Notes: generated by a model from the letters alone, not told the origin. DNA of 39,514 nt from Alcanivorax sp. (GCF_002733835.1 NZ_NVWY01000041.1:1-39514); one strand, 5' to 3'; shown: positions 17,351-24,533, counted from the stretch's first letter. Translations and numbers: made by a program.

Positions 17351-17400
17351 GTATCTACATTAGCTCTGGGTGATGCCCGTGTCAACGATTGTATCTACAT
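17351..17400 (-). promoter_or_regulatory. Promoter and operator of the pemIK-like operon
   Basis: On the minus strand TTGACA (17385-17380) and TAATGT (17362-17357) are separated by exactly 17 bases. Direct repeats of GTATCTACAT at 17351-17360 and 17391-17400 flank the promoter, the first overlapping the -10. They are likely binding sites for the antitoxin-toxin complex. Confidence 0.8.
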
Positions 17401-17417
17401 GTGGATCACCCGGAATT

Positions 17418-17615
17418 TGTCGTCATATCGGTTCAAAGTGAACCTGGCCTGGCCAGGCGGTACCCTCAAAGTGTCGTTATTACGCTCAGTTTTTGAACAG
17501 AAAAAGCCCGAAAAGGGGCTGTTCATGGGGCCACAGGCCGCATTCTGTCGTCATTGAGGCGGGATTTTTGGCATACCCGGATTCTGTCGTCATATCCCCC
17601 CTAAAGTGTCGTCAT
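17418..17615. repeat. Cluster of five TGTCGTCAT repeats
   Basis: TGTCGTCAT occurs at 17418, 17546, 17585 and 17607, with TGTCGTTAT at 17472, all on the plus strand. Flanks recur as well: ATTCTGTCGTCAT twice and AAAGTGTCGT twice. The 340-base gap between the pemI promoter and the small gene at 17742 is largely taken up by them. Candidates are binding sites of a TniA/TnsB-like transposase at a relic transposon end, or regulator or initiator sites. Spacing is irregular, unlike an iteron array. Confidence 0.6.
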
Positions 17616-17741
17616 TGGCTGTAACCCTTTGTATTTACGGAAAAAACAGGTAGCCAGTGGCGGCCATTGGGATGCGAATTAACCAGATGCCGGCAAGGGT
17701 TAGGGTAATATTAGTTAACATCTTAGGAGTAGGGCTTAGCT

Positions 17742-17903
17742 ATGGAATCGATCAGTTCACCCAAGGAGAAGCGGGACACCTCAAGAATGCTCAATCCGTT
17801 GACGCAATCAGAGATCGAATCTCTGCGGCAAGAGATGCAGCAGGATGGGGTAAAAGTCAGGGCCTGGCTGCAGGAAAAAGAGAAGACCAAACAGCAGGCC
17901 TGA
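17742..17903 (+). CDS. Small protein (53 aa), fourth member of the element's LTxxEIxxLRxE family
   Basis: Begins MESISSPKEKRDTSR. Its core LTQSEIESLRQEMQQDG aligns without gaps with the three tandem small proteins at 24070-24689, especially the first (LTQEEIEDLRREMQRDG). AGGAG lies at 17725-17729, a somewhat long 12 bases before the ATG. A longer open frame at 17657-17950 overlaps it in another phase, but similarity to the paralogues favours this one. Composition suggests a charged, helical cytoplasmic protein. Unlike the tandem three it has no KorB-type operator upstream and lies on the opposite strand. Function unknown. Confidence 0.7.
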   Translation: MESISSPKEKRDTSRMLNPLTQSEIESLRQEMQQDGVKVRAWLQEKEKTKQQA

Positions 17904-17925
17904 CAGGAAAAAGGCGCAAAGAGCC

Positions 17926-18330
17926 TCAGGGTAGAGGCCCGTATATATAGGACGTTAGCGCTGGAAAAATAGTCTCCCAATGTGGGCTGGTGGCAATAAA
18001 GACCAAAAAAGAATAGCCCAATGTATAGACAGCGTATTTATGGATTGAAAAATGATGCTTAGTAAGGCCTTTAAAGACGATCTCTTCTTCCTCAGATTTA
18101 TTCTTTTTATCCCTGAGTTTTTTATATGTAGTAGGAAATAGCTGTCTAGCTGAATAGCTTACAGTTAATAAAAAGGCAACAGAGAGAGCAGCGTTAAAAT
18201 CTGGTGAGTGCGTTCCTAGTGATGCTAGGCCTAAAGTAAACGCCAGGACTCCTATTGTGTTATTCAAAAAGCTTTGCCAATTTTCAAATTCACGACGCAC
18301 TAAATCCAGATCAATTTTATCTTGAGGCAT
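17926..18330 (-). CDS. Small predicted inner-membrane protein, unknown function
   Basis: 134 residues. Two hydrophobic stretches (about 25-65, possibly two passes, and 97-112) flank a very basic and acidic loop (KKLRDKKNKSEEEEIVFKG). This pattern suggests an inner-membrane protein with a charged cytoplasmic segment. I recognise no family. GGAG lies about 13 bases before the ATG. It is on the same strand as the trb genes and may be cargo. Its base composition is AT-rich compared with the chromosome, consistent with acquisition with the element. Confidence 0.6.
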   Translation of the reverse strand: MPQDKIDLDLVRREFENWQSFLNNTIGVLAFTLGLASLGTHSPDFNAALSVAFLLTVSYSARQLFPTTYKKLRDKKNKSEEEEIVFKGLTKHHFSIHKYAVYTLGYSFLVFIATSPHWETIFPALTSYIYGPLP

Positions 18331-18490
18331 TCCTTTGCTACTCCATCTTTGGCTGGGTTTGTCTAAGGGAAATCTTTCTGCTTGGGTATAGAGTTAAAAG
18401 TGAATGTAGTGCCGCATAAGGTGCCGTTTTTGGGTCACATTAGCTGGCACAGTAGCGCCAAAATATCGCTGGGAGCCGCTGTAAGAGCAG

Positions 18491-19171
18491 TCAACCAACT
18501 TTGATTGGGCCGAACATTCCTGTGTGAATTAATGAGTTCCAGATTTTCTTGATGGCTTGCCCGGTTTCTTGATTGACGAACAATGATGAGCGAGCACCGT
18601 GAGGGCTCCCAAGTAAGTAATAGCGCATGCTCTCCCAGGTTTCTGCAAGCTCGGACCAGCGCCAGCACGGGAGTTCTTGTTCAAGGATTAGGGGGATTGC
18701 GATAGATAGGGGGATCATCCCGTCCATGCCGATCACTCTCTCCCAGTTGCACTTAACCAATACAGGAGTAGCGTCAGGGTTGTATAGCGTCACATCCAGC
18801 TTTTCAGCAGTAATGTGTGCGATAGGATGAATAGGCAATGCATTCACCGATTCTATGAGTTGCTCAGCTTTGCCACTTTCTGAATAGGGGCAGGAGATGA
18901 ATCCGTTGAGAAAGAATCGCGTGTGGTCGAGGCCTTTGTAGCGAGTCCGATCACTTGGTGCTACTTCTGGATACCGCTTGTCATGGTTGCAAACTAGAGG
19001 GTGCCAAGATGGGTAGCTATCAACAACTGGACCAACCTCATCAACGATATCCATGAGGGCTTCTTTGCTGCTGGATCTTACGGATTCGTCTGCATCTTGT
19101 GGTCTTGGAACAAGGTAAGCCTCTACCTGTTCATAGCCACGCTGTGCGGCTTCGTCGGCTCGAAATGCCAT
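18491..19171 (-). CDS. Conserved-looking hypothetical protein, unknown function
   Basis: 226 residues from the ATG at 19171, favoured by GAGG 5 bases upstream; two earlier ATGs lack ribosome sites. The protein looks soluble, without signal peptide or long hydrophobic segment, and is rich in Trp, Pro and acidic residues. I recognise no domain. Short features are HPLVCNHDKRYPEV, FFLNGFISCPYSESG and CNWERVIGMDGMIPLSIAIP. It lies directly downstream of trbL (80 bases) on the same strand, so it may be the last gene of the trb operon and may act in mating, exclusion or host interaction. That link is positional only. Confidence 0.6.
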   Translation of the reverse strand: MAFRADEAAQRGYEQVEAYLVPRPQDADESVRSSSKEALMDIVDEVGPVVDSYPSWHPLVCNHDKRYPEVAPSDRTRYKGLDHTRFFLNGFISCPYSESGKAEQLIESVNALPIHPIAHITAEKLDVTLYNPDATPVLVKCNWERVIGMDGMIPLSIAIPLILEQELPCWRWSELAETWESMRYYLLGSPHGARSSLFVNQETGQAIKKIWNSLIHTGMFGPIKVG

Positions 19172-19251
19172 TTTTGCCTCGCAATAAAGTTGATTCATGC
19201 ATAACTGTGTCACTTTATGCGCAGCATTGTCAATTCGTGATTTGCGATAAT

Positions 19252-20625
19252 TTACTTGTTAACAAAATCGTTCACTTCATCGTGCTTGGAATCGGGAATG
19301 TCCGAGCCGGCATCACTACTGCCGGTATCGGTCTGGGCGTCACTGGTGTTCTGTGAAGCTCCTTGTTCCCGGATGGCCGAGGCGATTTTGCCGCCTGCGG
19401 TGTTGGACAGGGATTCCCGCACGCTGTCCATGCGGTTACTAACCCCTTCTTTCGCGGCCTTCGCGGTACCTTTGCCCAGGTTGGCCGCTACATCGCTCAT
19501 GTAGTTGGTCCCGGTATTCATGGCTGCGGCAAAGCTAGATGTCTTGCTGCCACCACTTCCTGCGCCAACTGAAGCGCTTTTGAAGGCTCCTTGCCCCGAT
19601 GACATGTTGGCATTTGCTTGTTTGAAGGCCGCATTTAGAGCGGAAGCGCCGCCAAAGGCCTGTTTTGCACCGGCCATTGCTGCCGCACCGCCTGTTGCAA
19701 CGGCAGCCCCGCCAAGCGCGGCTGCGCCCATGAGGGTGCCTGCCCCAAAGCCGCTTGGTCCGCTGATGCTGGACCCGTTGATGATGCCGGCCACCATTTG
19801 GGGGGCTTTGCTGACTAGAAGAAGCAATATGCCTGAAACAACGGCGACGATAGCAAGTTCCTTTATGTGAATGCCCTTGGAGAGATTGTGGTAGTAATCG
19901 TTAAGGATGCTATTCCCTATGCCGATAATCAGCACCATGGTCATAATGCTGGCTGCGACACCCAAGACGGTTTTGAAGTAGTTAATGGCTATGTCGCTGG
20001 TCCACTTGGAGCCACCAAAGCCCAGAAAGAAAACGCCGGCATAGAGGAGAATCCAGGAGCTGCAGAGCAAGATGATCATGTTAGCCGCAATCAGGCACAT
20101 CATTGCAAGGATGACAAGCCCGAGTAACAGTGCGCAGAGTGTCTCCCCCATTCCCCAGATGCTGCTGTCGTCTATGATCCGGAAGAAGATTTTGAAGCCA
20201 ATATCCATTACATTGCCTGGCCTAAACTCCGGGCCGAGGCCACTAGCTGTGCCGCCTACTTGTTGAAGGCTGAGGATGATGTCACCAGCCATTTCCGGCC
20301 CATTTAGAAGTAACCAGTAGTAAAATCCGACAAAGACGGTAAAGCGGATGAATTCCGCGAAAAACTCTCCTATATCGGCTTGACGCAAGGCCATAAAGCC
20401 GAAGGTGAAGATCATGGAAATAGCGACCAGGCACCAGAAAAGCCAGCTTGCACGGTCCGTGATAACGGTAGCCCAGGTGGCGGCATTATCCCTGAATGCA
20501 CGAATGATCTGCTCCGACACATCAGAGTTGTCGATTGCAGCTTGAGCCCCGCTACTGGCCATGAACAACATGGCGGATGCCATGATTCGCAGTTGCCAGC
20601 CGTTAATCCTTTCCCAAATGCCCAT
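19252..20625 (-). CDS. trbL: P-type conjugative transfer protein TrbL (VirB6-like)
   Basis: A 457-residue polytopic inner-membrane protein of the IncP mating-pair apparatus, counterpart of VirB6, forming part of the channel. After a signal-like first segment (MASAMLFMASSGAQA) there are about six hydrophobic passes to residue 265. An Ala/Gly/Ser-rich C-terminal domain follows (for example GAAALGGAAVATGGAAAMAG), the hallmark of TrbL. AAGGA lies about 9 bases before the ATG. It follows trbK by 20 bases in the order trbJ-trbK-trbL, as in RK2. No other channel components are present, so alone it cannot build a pore; it could replace the helper plasmid's TrbL. Confidence 0.9.
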   Translation of the reverse strand: MGIWERINGWQLRIMASAMLFMASSGAQAAIDNSDVSEQIIRAFRDNAATWATVITDRASWLFWCLVAISMIFTFGFMALRQADIGEFFAEFIRFTVFVGFYYWLLLNGPEMAGDIILSLQQVGGTASGLGPEFRPGNVMDIGFKIFFRIIDDSSIWGMGETLCALLLGLVILAMMCLIAANMIILLCSSWILLYAGVFFLGFGGSKWTSDIAINYFKTVLGVAASIMTMVLIIGIGNSILNDYYHNLSKGIHIKELAIVAVVSGILLLLVSKAPQMVAGIINGSSISGPSGFGAGTLMGAAALGGAAVATGGAAAMAGAKQAFGGASALNAAFKQANANMSSGQGAFKSASVGAGSGGSKTSSFAAAMNTGTNYMSDVAANLGKGTAKAAKEGVSNRMDSVRESLSNTAGGKIASAIREQGASQNTSDAQTDTGSSDAGSDIPDSKHDEVNDFVNK

Positions 20626-20645
20626 GGTCGCGTGTCCTTATCCCT

Positions 20646-20867
20646 TTACTGAACGGTGAATCCTTCGCCGGAGCTTTTCTTAAAGGTACCTCGACGCAGG
20701 CATTTGCTAGAAAACTCTTGTTGCATTGCTCTGCTTTCCAGCTTCTTGATGTTTTCCAGCTTACAATTCGTGTCGTTCACTTCGGGCATCTTTTCCTCGA
20801 AACATCCAGAGAGAAAGATAGCCAAAGAGGCTGTCGCCACCAGAGGTAGGGTTTTTGCTGATTTCAT
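20646..20867 (-). CDS. trbK: TrbK-like entry-exclusion lipoprotein
   Basis: A 73-residue small lipoprotein with a signal peptide ending in FLSGC (Cys22), so the mature part is about 50 residues anchored to a membrane. In RK2, TrbK is the entry-exclusion protein that stops a cell receiving a second related plasmid. The position between trbJ and trbL and the size fit. An excellent ribosome site (AAGGAG) precedes the ATG. The C terminus (LRRGTFKKSSGEGFTVQ) is nearly the same as that of TrbJ next door, which is unusual. Sequence outside the signal is too short for a stronger family call. Confidence 0.8.
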   Translation of the reverse strand: MKSAKTLPLVATASLAIFLSGCFEEKMPEVNDTNCKLENIKKLESRAMQQEFSSKCLRRGTFKKSSGEGFTVQ

Positions 20868-20899
20868 TGTTGCTCCTTAATGTTGGTTTTTTTACAGCT

Positions 20900-21643
20900 T
20901 CATTTGACGGTGAACCCTTCACCGCTACTTTCTTTGAACTCGCCTTTTCTGAGGTTTTCTGAGCTGGCTTTCTGCAGGGCTTCCCGGCTGTTCTCGGCCT
21001 GCATACGGGCCACCAGGGCTTGGTTCTGCTGGGCCATCAGAGAGCGAATTTGTAGGAGTTGGGCTGACTGCTGACTGGCAAACTGATTGGCGTACTCCAG
21101 GGCAGCCAAACGGCCCGTCGGGTTTTGCGCCTGGTTCTGGAGCTGACGTAGCCGCTGGGCATCTTGCTCTAGCTGATCCTGCTGCATTTTAACGCCCACT
21201 AGGGCCTTGTCGTTGGCCGCTTTCTGGGTGGTGGTGCCGGCGGCGTACAGATCATCATAGGTGCCCCGGCACCCGTCTTCCTGGAAGCAGTTAATATTGC
21301 GGTACTCGCCCAGGTCGCCGCCGAACTTGTCCAGCCAGGCATTCAAGCTGCCAGCCTGCTGGGAATACACCTTGATGGCATCGGTCGCGTTAATGAGCTG
21401 AGTAATGGTGGAATCGGTCTGATCCCATAGATACCCATTCACGCCCGTGGTGTTCTTGATCTGGTCTTCAAGCTGCAGCAACTGCGTCCGGTACTCCTCG
21501 ATCTGCTTTGACGTCTGAGCCATATTCTCAATCGAGGACAACGTGGTCTGGATGATGTTGGTCACGTCGATGGTCGCGATTCCAGCATTGGCAGAATTGA
21601 ATGAGAACAAGATGAGAAGAGATGCAATAAGGGTTTTATTCAT
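20900..21643 (-). CDS. trbJ: P-type conjugative transfer protein TrbJ (VirB5-like)
   Basis: A 247-residue exported protein with a signal peptide ending near SANA-GI. It is the VirB5 counterpart, a minor pilus or tip protein; with TrbK it is linked to entry exclusion in RK2. The body is helical and glutamine-rich (ENMAQTSKQIEEYRTQLLQL; RLRQLQNQAQNPTGRLAAL), with the conserved TGRLAALEYANQ-type segment of TrbJ near the C terminus. It is the first gene of trbJ-trbK-trbL, and the 116-base upstream gap holds a perfect KorB-type operator at 21745, so helper-encoded KorB could control the unit. Confidence 0.9.
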   Translation of the reverse strand: MNKTLIASLLILFSFNSANAGIATIDVTNIIQTTLSSIENMAQTSKQIEEYRTQLLQLEDQIKNTTGVNGYLWDQTDSTITQLINATDAIKVYSQQAGSLNAWLDKFGGDLGEYRNINCFQEDGCRGTYDDLYAAGTTTQKAANDKALVGVKMQQDQLEQDAQRLRQLQNQAQNPTGRLAALEYANQFASQQSAQLLQIRSLMAQQNQALVARMQAENSREALQKASSENLRKGEFKESSGEGFTVK

Positions 21644-21744
21644 GGTTGCACAGATTTTGATCAGGTTGTCTGGATGTTATCAGAAATGGTGGTGATGTTT
21701 CTTTGAGGTTATGCACGGTATTAGGGTTTTGCTAAATGGTTAAT

Positions 21745-21757
21745 TTTAGCCGCTAAA
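21745..21757. promoter_or_regulatory. KorB-type operator (O_B), upstream of trbJ
   Basis: Perfect TTTAGCCGCTAAA inside a 19-bp palindrome (AATTTTAGCCGCTAAAATT, 21742-21760). On the minus strand TAAAAT overlaps it as a possible -10 for trbJ. A further half-site TTTAGCG follows at 21760. Confidence 0.88.
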
Positions 21758-21759
21758 AT

Positions 21760-23334
21760 TTAGCGTAGGGTTATTCGCTTTTGTTTAGCTTTATGACGCT
21801 TATTAGGGTCGGAATTCAGCATGACCTTTTGTGAATGGATGTCGGTGAAGTTGACTCCCATGGAGTTCTTTCCTGCTATTTTTGCTATTTGAGTGCGGAA
21901 TGTAGGGTCACCTGATAATTCGAGGTTCTCCCCATATTTGATCTTGGCTAGAGAAAGCGTCGCAATAAGCGTCTCTTCCTTAGGCTGCGGCGGTAATATC
22001 AATTTCTCGCCATCGTCACGTACAGCTTGCCCATGAAGCTGGTAAATAATGGTGCCCTTCCTGGTGACCCCGCGGGCTCTGATTCCTGGCGTCTGGTTGT
22101 CCTTTTTGTGCTGAGGTTGGCCTATGCAATTACCCTGAGATGGCTTGGATCTCTGTGACCTAAGCACTTGCAGAGCCTCATCGTTACCCTGTTTTGCCTG
22201 CTTTCTTAGCCAGTCGTTCCAGCCTGGAAGGAGGTGTTGGTTATTGATTTTATTCCGCTCTCTAGCGTATTCCTCACGGATGCGCTTGATCTCGTTTTGA
22301 AGGGAGCGGTTGATCCGCATATAGACCAGGCGTTTTGCTGTTCGCCCTCTAGCCAAAGTTCTGAGTGATTGGCGCTTTAAGTTGGCAGAACGCCTGGCAG
22401 CGGCAATTAACTTTTCCCTTTTGTTAATTGCCCCTTTGATGGCTTGGCTTTGTAAGGCTCGCCCTTCCGATTTGGCTTTAGTGTATTCGGCGAACAATTC
22501 TGCTGAATGTGGGTCCCGATGGACTGGCTCGCCTCGATACTTAACCTCTGGTTCCGGGGCTTGTCCTTCAATGGCGCGGTAGCAGCCAAGCCTTTTCTCG
22601 AGCCTTGTTTTTGAGAAATCACGACTGACGGTGCTGGCTTTCAGAGCTATCCCTGATCCCGATTTAAATACCAGGCCCGCTCCTTGCGGTACTAGCTTAA
22701 TGTCGTGTTTCGCCATGGCTTCATGGAGCTGCTGCCAGGTTTCTGATTCCTTCACCGCTTCCGTGCAGTGCTTTCGAACCCAACTCAACAGGCTTTCCTT
22801 GCCGCTCATGTTCTCCATATCTTGTGCTCGGCCCTCAGCCGGGGTGTGCTTCTTTTTGTGATTATCGCGCTGCAGGTTGTGATTTTTCTCTAGCTCCAAG
22901 CAGATGTTATCCCGAATCCTGTAGTCGCGATATGGCTCATGCATGGTCAGGCGTACGGGATGAATTTTGTTGATCGCAAGGTGGATATGAAAATTATCTG
23001 TGTCTTGGTGGGCGACACTGATGCGCTGGTGCTCGCCATAGCCAAGAGCGTTACACATATCAGTTTCTATGCTCTTCAAGACCTCTTTTTTGGGTGTCTC
23101 TCCCTCGGGAAAGGAAATAATCAGGTGATATGTTTTGTCGCCTGTAGCTCTTTGGTTGAGGCTCTGAGTCGTCTCAATCTCCAGGGCAGCCCACTCCGGG
23201 GTTTCTGAGCGGCAGTTGGTGATCGAGATGGAGCCGACCCTGAATTCCTTGCCCTGGGAATTGAGCAAATAGTTGGTCAGCCTGCTGAAGCTGCTCTTGC
23301 CGCCGTGGTTCATGGTGACCCGTTTGCTGATCAT
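21760..23334 (-). CDS. traI: IncP-type relaxase TraI (MOB-P), shortened
   Basis: A 524-residue DNA relaxase that nicks oriT and pilots the strand. It begins MISKRVTMNH, like RK2 TraI. The catalytic domain occupies about 1-260, with FSRLTNYLLNSQGK (tyrosine of motif I near 22), the histidine triad in HQDTDNFHIHLAINKIHP (about 104-121) and HEPYRDYRIRD. The C terminus (KGTIIYQLHGQAVRDDGEKL, then IKYGENLELSGDP) is an LPD7-like domain also found in IncP relaxases. It is shorter than RK2 TraI (about 730 residues). It is not fused to a RepB primase, unlike IncQ MobA. The upstream gap to traJ is only 14 bases and contains a KorB operator overlapping the traJ stop, so traI may have its own promoter. 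Confidence 0.93.
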   Translation of the reverse strand: MISKRVTMNHGGKSSFSRLTNYLLNSQGKEFRVGSISITNCRSETPEWAALEIETTQSLNQRATGDKTYHLIISFPEGETPKKEVLKSIETDMCNALGYGEHQRISVAHQDTDNFHIHLAINKIHPVRLTMHEPYRDYRIRDNICLELEKNHNLQRDNHKKKHTPAEGRAQDMENMSGKESLLSWVRKHCTEAVKESETWQQLHEAMAKHDIKLVPQGAGLVFKSGSGIALKASTVSRDFSKTRLEKRLGCYRAIEGQAPEPEVKYRGEPVHRDPHSAELFAEYTKAKSEGRALQSQAIKGAINKREKLIAAARRSANLKRQSLRTLARGRTAKRLVYMRINRSLQNEIKRIREEYARERNKINNQHLLPGWNDWLRKQAKQGNDEALQVLRSQRSKPSQGNCIGQPQHKKDNQTPGIRARGVTRKGTIIYQLHGQAVRDDGEKLILPPQPKEETLIATLSLAKIKYGENLELSGDPTFRTQIAKIAGKNSMGVNFTDIHSQKVMLNSDPNKRHKAKQKRITLR

Positions 23335-23340
23335 GAGAAC

Positions 23341-23353
23341 TTTAGCCGCTAAA
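23341..23353. promoter_or_regulatory. KorB-type operator (O_B), traJ-traI junction
   Basis: Perfect TTTAGCCGCTAAA lying 7 bases before the traI start and overlapping the traJ stop codon. A half-site TTTAGCG adjoins (23356-23362). A bound protein here would cover the traI initiation region. Confidence 0.88.
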
Positions 23354-23720
23354 ATTTTAGCGCGGAGGCTTTTTGGTAGAGCAGGGCCTGAATGGCTTTT
23401 GTATCCCTAAGAGCAGCCAGAATGACGCTTTCGAGTCTGGCTGAGCTGTGCCCCTCAAGTTCCAGCTTCTCGTCATTGGTGAGCCACATTTTCAGCAAGC
23501 CGCCAATTCGGCCTAAATCGGCATTGATCTTCACCAGCTCCATTACTGCTTCCTTGTCAGCTATGCCTGTTACTGGCGTACCCATTCCGACATTTCGTAA
23601 ATAGGCGGAAGCGCTAAGCCCCGCGGACTTTGCCTTATTCACAATGTCACCTTTTTCATCAGGCAATACCCATACCTTAATGGGGGTGGTGCCTTTTCGA
23701 GTTGGCGATTCAGTCATCAT
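23349..23720 (-). CDS. traJ: oriT-binding relaxosome protein TraJ
   Basis: A 123-residue relaxosome accessory protein binding the inverted repeat beside nic and loading TraI. The N-terminal TRKGTTPIKVWVLPDEK and the central KINADLGRIGGLLKMWLTND match RK2 TraJ closely, as does its length. A ribbon-helix-helix-like segment (NKAKSAGLSASAYLRNVG) follows the N terminus. The ATG at 23720 has a purine-rich AAGAGA just upstream; an ATG 17 codons earlier lies inside oriT and is rejected. It is transcribed away from oriT, the same arrangement as in RK2. Confidence 0.92.
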   Translation of the reverse strand: MMTESPTRKGTTPIKVWVLPDEKGDIVNKAKSAGLSASAYLRNVGMGTPVTGIADKEAVMELVKINADLGRIGGLLKMWLTNDEKLELEGHSSARLESVILAALRDTKAIQALLYQKASALKF

Positions 23721-23729
23721 TATCTCTTT

Positions 23730-23845
23730 TGGCGGTAGCCTTTGCCTCGCAGAGCAGGACCCGTTGAGCACTTGTGCGAATAAGGATTGTGAAGTGGTGC
23801 GCCGGGCTTGCCCCGGTGGGCCTACTTCACCTGTCCTGCCCTAAT
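23730..23845. other. IncP/RK2-type origin of transfer (oriT)
   Basis: The plus strand contains CTTCACCTGTCCTG (23825-23838) followed by CCC, matching the IncP nic region; cleavage is expected between 23838 and 23839. Beside it is an inverted repeat with arms GTGAAGT (23789-23795) and ACTTCAC (23824-23830) around CCGGG...CCCGG, the TraJ-binding position. Blocks such as TAAGGATT, GTGCGAATAAGG and GAGCAGGACCCGTTGAGCAC follow RK2 oriT as I remember it almost base for base. Plus-strand DNA above 23839 (oriV side) would enter a recipient first and traI last. Confidence 0.92.
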
Positions 23846-24069
23846 AAAAAAAGCTTTTAAAACGATTTATGATGCGATCCTATCGCTTTTTATTTGCTGT
23901 TTTAAAGCAAAAACAGGAGATTTTTTATTGGCTTAGTAATTTGGCGAAAGTGGGAGTAATTAATGATGCTGAAAATCACTGTAAAAGCATGTGGAAGGAT
24001 AAGAGCAGTGTTCTAAAAGCAGAATAAAAGCGTTGTGGCAGCGTTTCTGGCGAGGCCATCCTTATAGCC
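23846..24069. other. AT-rich spacer next to oriT, no gene seen
   Basis: The stretch is AT-rich, with an inverted pair GCTTTTAAAAC and GTTTTAAAGC near 23852-23907. In RK2 the gene for the oriT-bending protein TraK lies on this side, but no traK-like frame exists here. Bending or accessory-protein sites are possible. Confidence 0.45.
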
Positions 24070-24222
24070 TTATTTGAGTTTGGTTCTTCTTTCACGCTGT
24101 TTTCGCAGCTTGTTCTTGGCCCAAAGCCCGTCCCTTTGCATCTCTCGTCGCAGATCTTCAATTTCTTCTTGTGTCAGTTTTCTGGGGCCTTGATCTGATC
24201 CTGATGCTGAATTTGACGTCAT
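24070..24222 (-). CDS. Small protein 1 (50 aa) of a tandem paralogous set
   Basis: Starts MTSNSASGSDQGPRKLTQEE and ends in a very basic tail (KLRKQRERRTKLK). AAAGGAAC precedes the ATG. The core GPRKLTQEEIEDLRREMQRD aligns ungapped with the two genes to its right and with 17742-17903. The predicted structure is one or two charged helices. A KorB-type operator lies 34 bases upstream (24256). I know no named family; the acidic-then-basic pattern would suit a nucleic-acid or protein-binding adaptor, but that is a guess. Conservation between copies, ribosome sites and matching operators together support coding. Confidence 0.78.
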   Translation of the reverse strand: MTSNSASGSDQGPRKLTQEEIEDLRREMQRDGLWAKNKLRKQRERRTKLK

Positions 24223-24255
24223 GTCTTGTTCCTTTCGTCCAGTGTTCAAAAAACC

Positions 24256-24268
24256 TTTAGCCGCTAAA
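24256..24268. promoter_or_regulatory. KorB-type operator (O_B) before small gene 1
   Basis: Perfect TTTAGCCGCTAAA within a 17-bp palindrome (CCTTTAGCCGCTAAAGG, 24254-24270), 34 bases upstream of the ATG at 24222. Confidence 0.88.
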
Positions 24269-24313
24269 GGCTCCCCGTGCGATCAGTGTCGCTCTGTATT
24301 CATGCTAGAAGGG

Positions 24314-24460
24314 CTATTTGTCTTTGTCGGCTTTCCGAAGCCGCAGCCTTTCTTGCATCCTTTTGAGGTCGTGTTTTGCCTCTTCTCGAAGTGCTTCGAT
24401 TTCCTGCTCGGTGAGCCGCCTTGGCCCAAGATCAGAGCGGGGTGGTGGTCTGTCGTTCAT
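24314..24460 (-). CDS. Small protein 2 (48 aa) of the tandem set
   Basis: Starts MNDRPPPRSDLGPRRLTEQE and continues IEALREEAKHDLKRMQERLR. It shares the first five residues and the GPRRLTEQEI block with small protein 3, so these two are the closest pair. A strong GGAGGGG precedes the ATG. On the minus strand TATAAT (24492-24487) lies between the operator at 24494 and the start, an almost textbook repressible promoter. Function unknown; charged and helical, no signal peptide. Confidence 0.8.
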   Translation of the reverse strand: MNDRPPPRSDLGPRRLTEQEIEALREEAKHDLKRMQERLRLRKADKDK

Positions 24461-24493
24461 TTCCCCTCCGTTGTCACTTGTGGATGATTATAC

Positions 24494-24506
24494 TTTAGCC
24501 GCTAAA
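24494..24506. promoter_or_regulatory. KorB-type operator (O_B) before small gene 2
   Basis: Perfect TTTAGCCGCTAAA one base upstream of a TATAAT box (minus strand, 24492-24487). It would occupy the -10/-35 spacer of the small gene 2 promoter. Confidence 0.9.
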
Positions 24507-24533
24507 TTGACGATGGTTATCATGGGCAAAGGA

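Noticed and set aside
17657..17950. 97-residue open frame overlapping the small gene at 17742
   Set aside because: The other phase encodes a protein similar to three paralogues. This frame has neither a ribosome site nor similarity.
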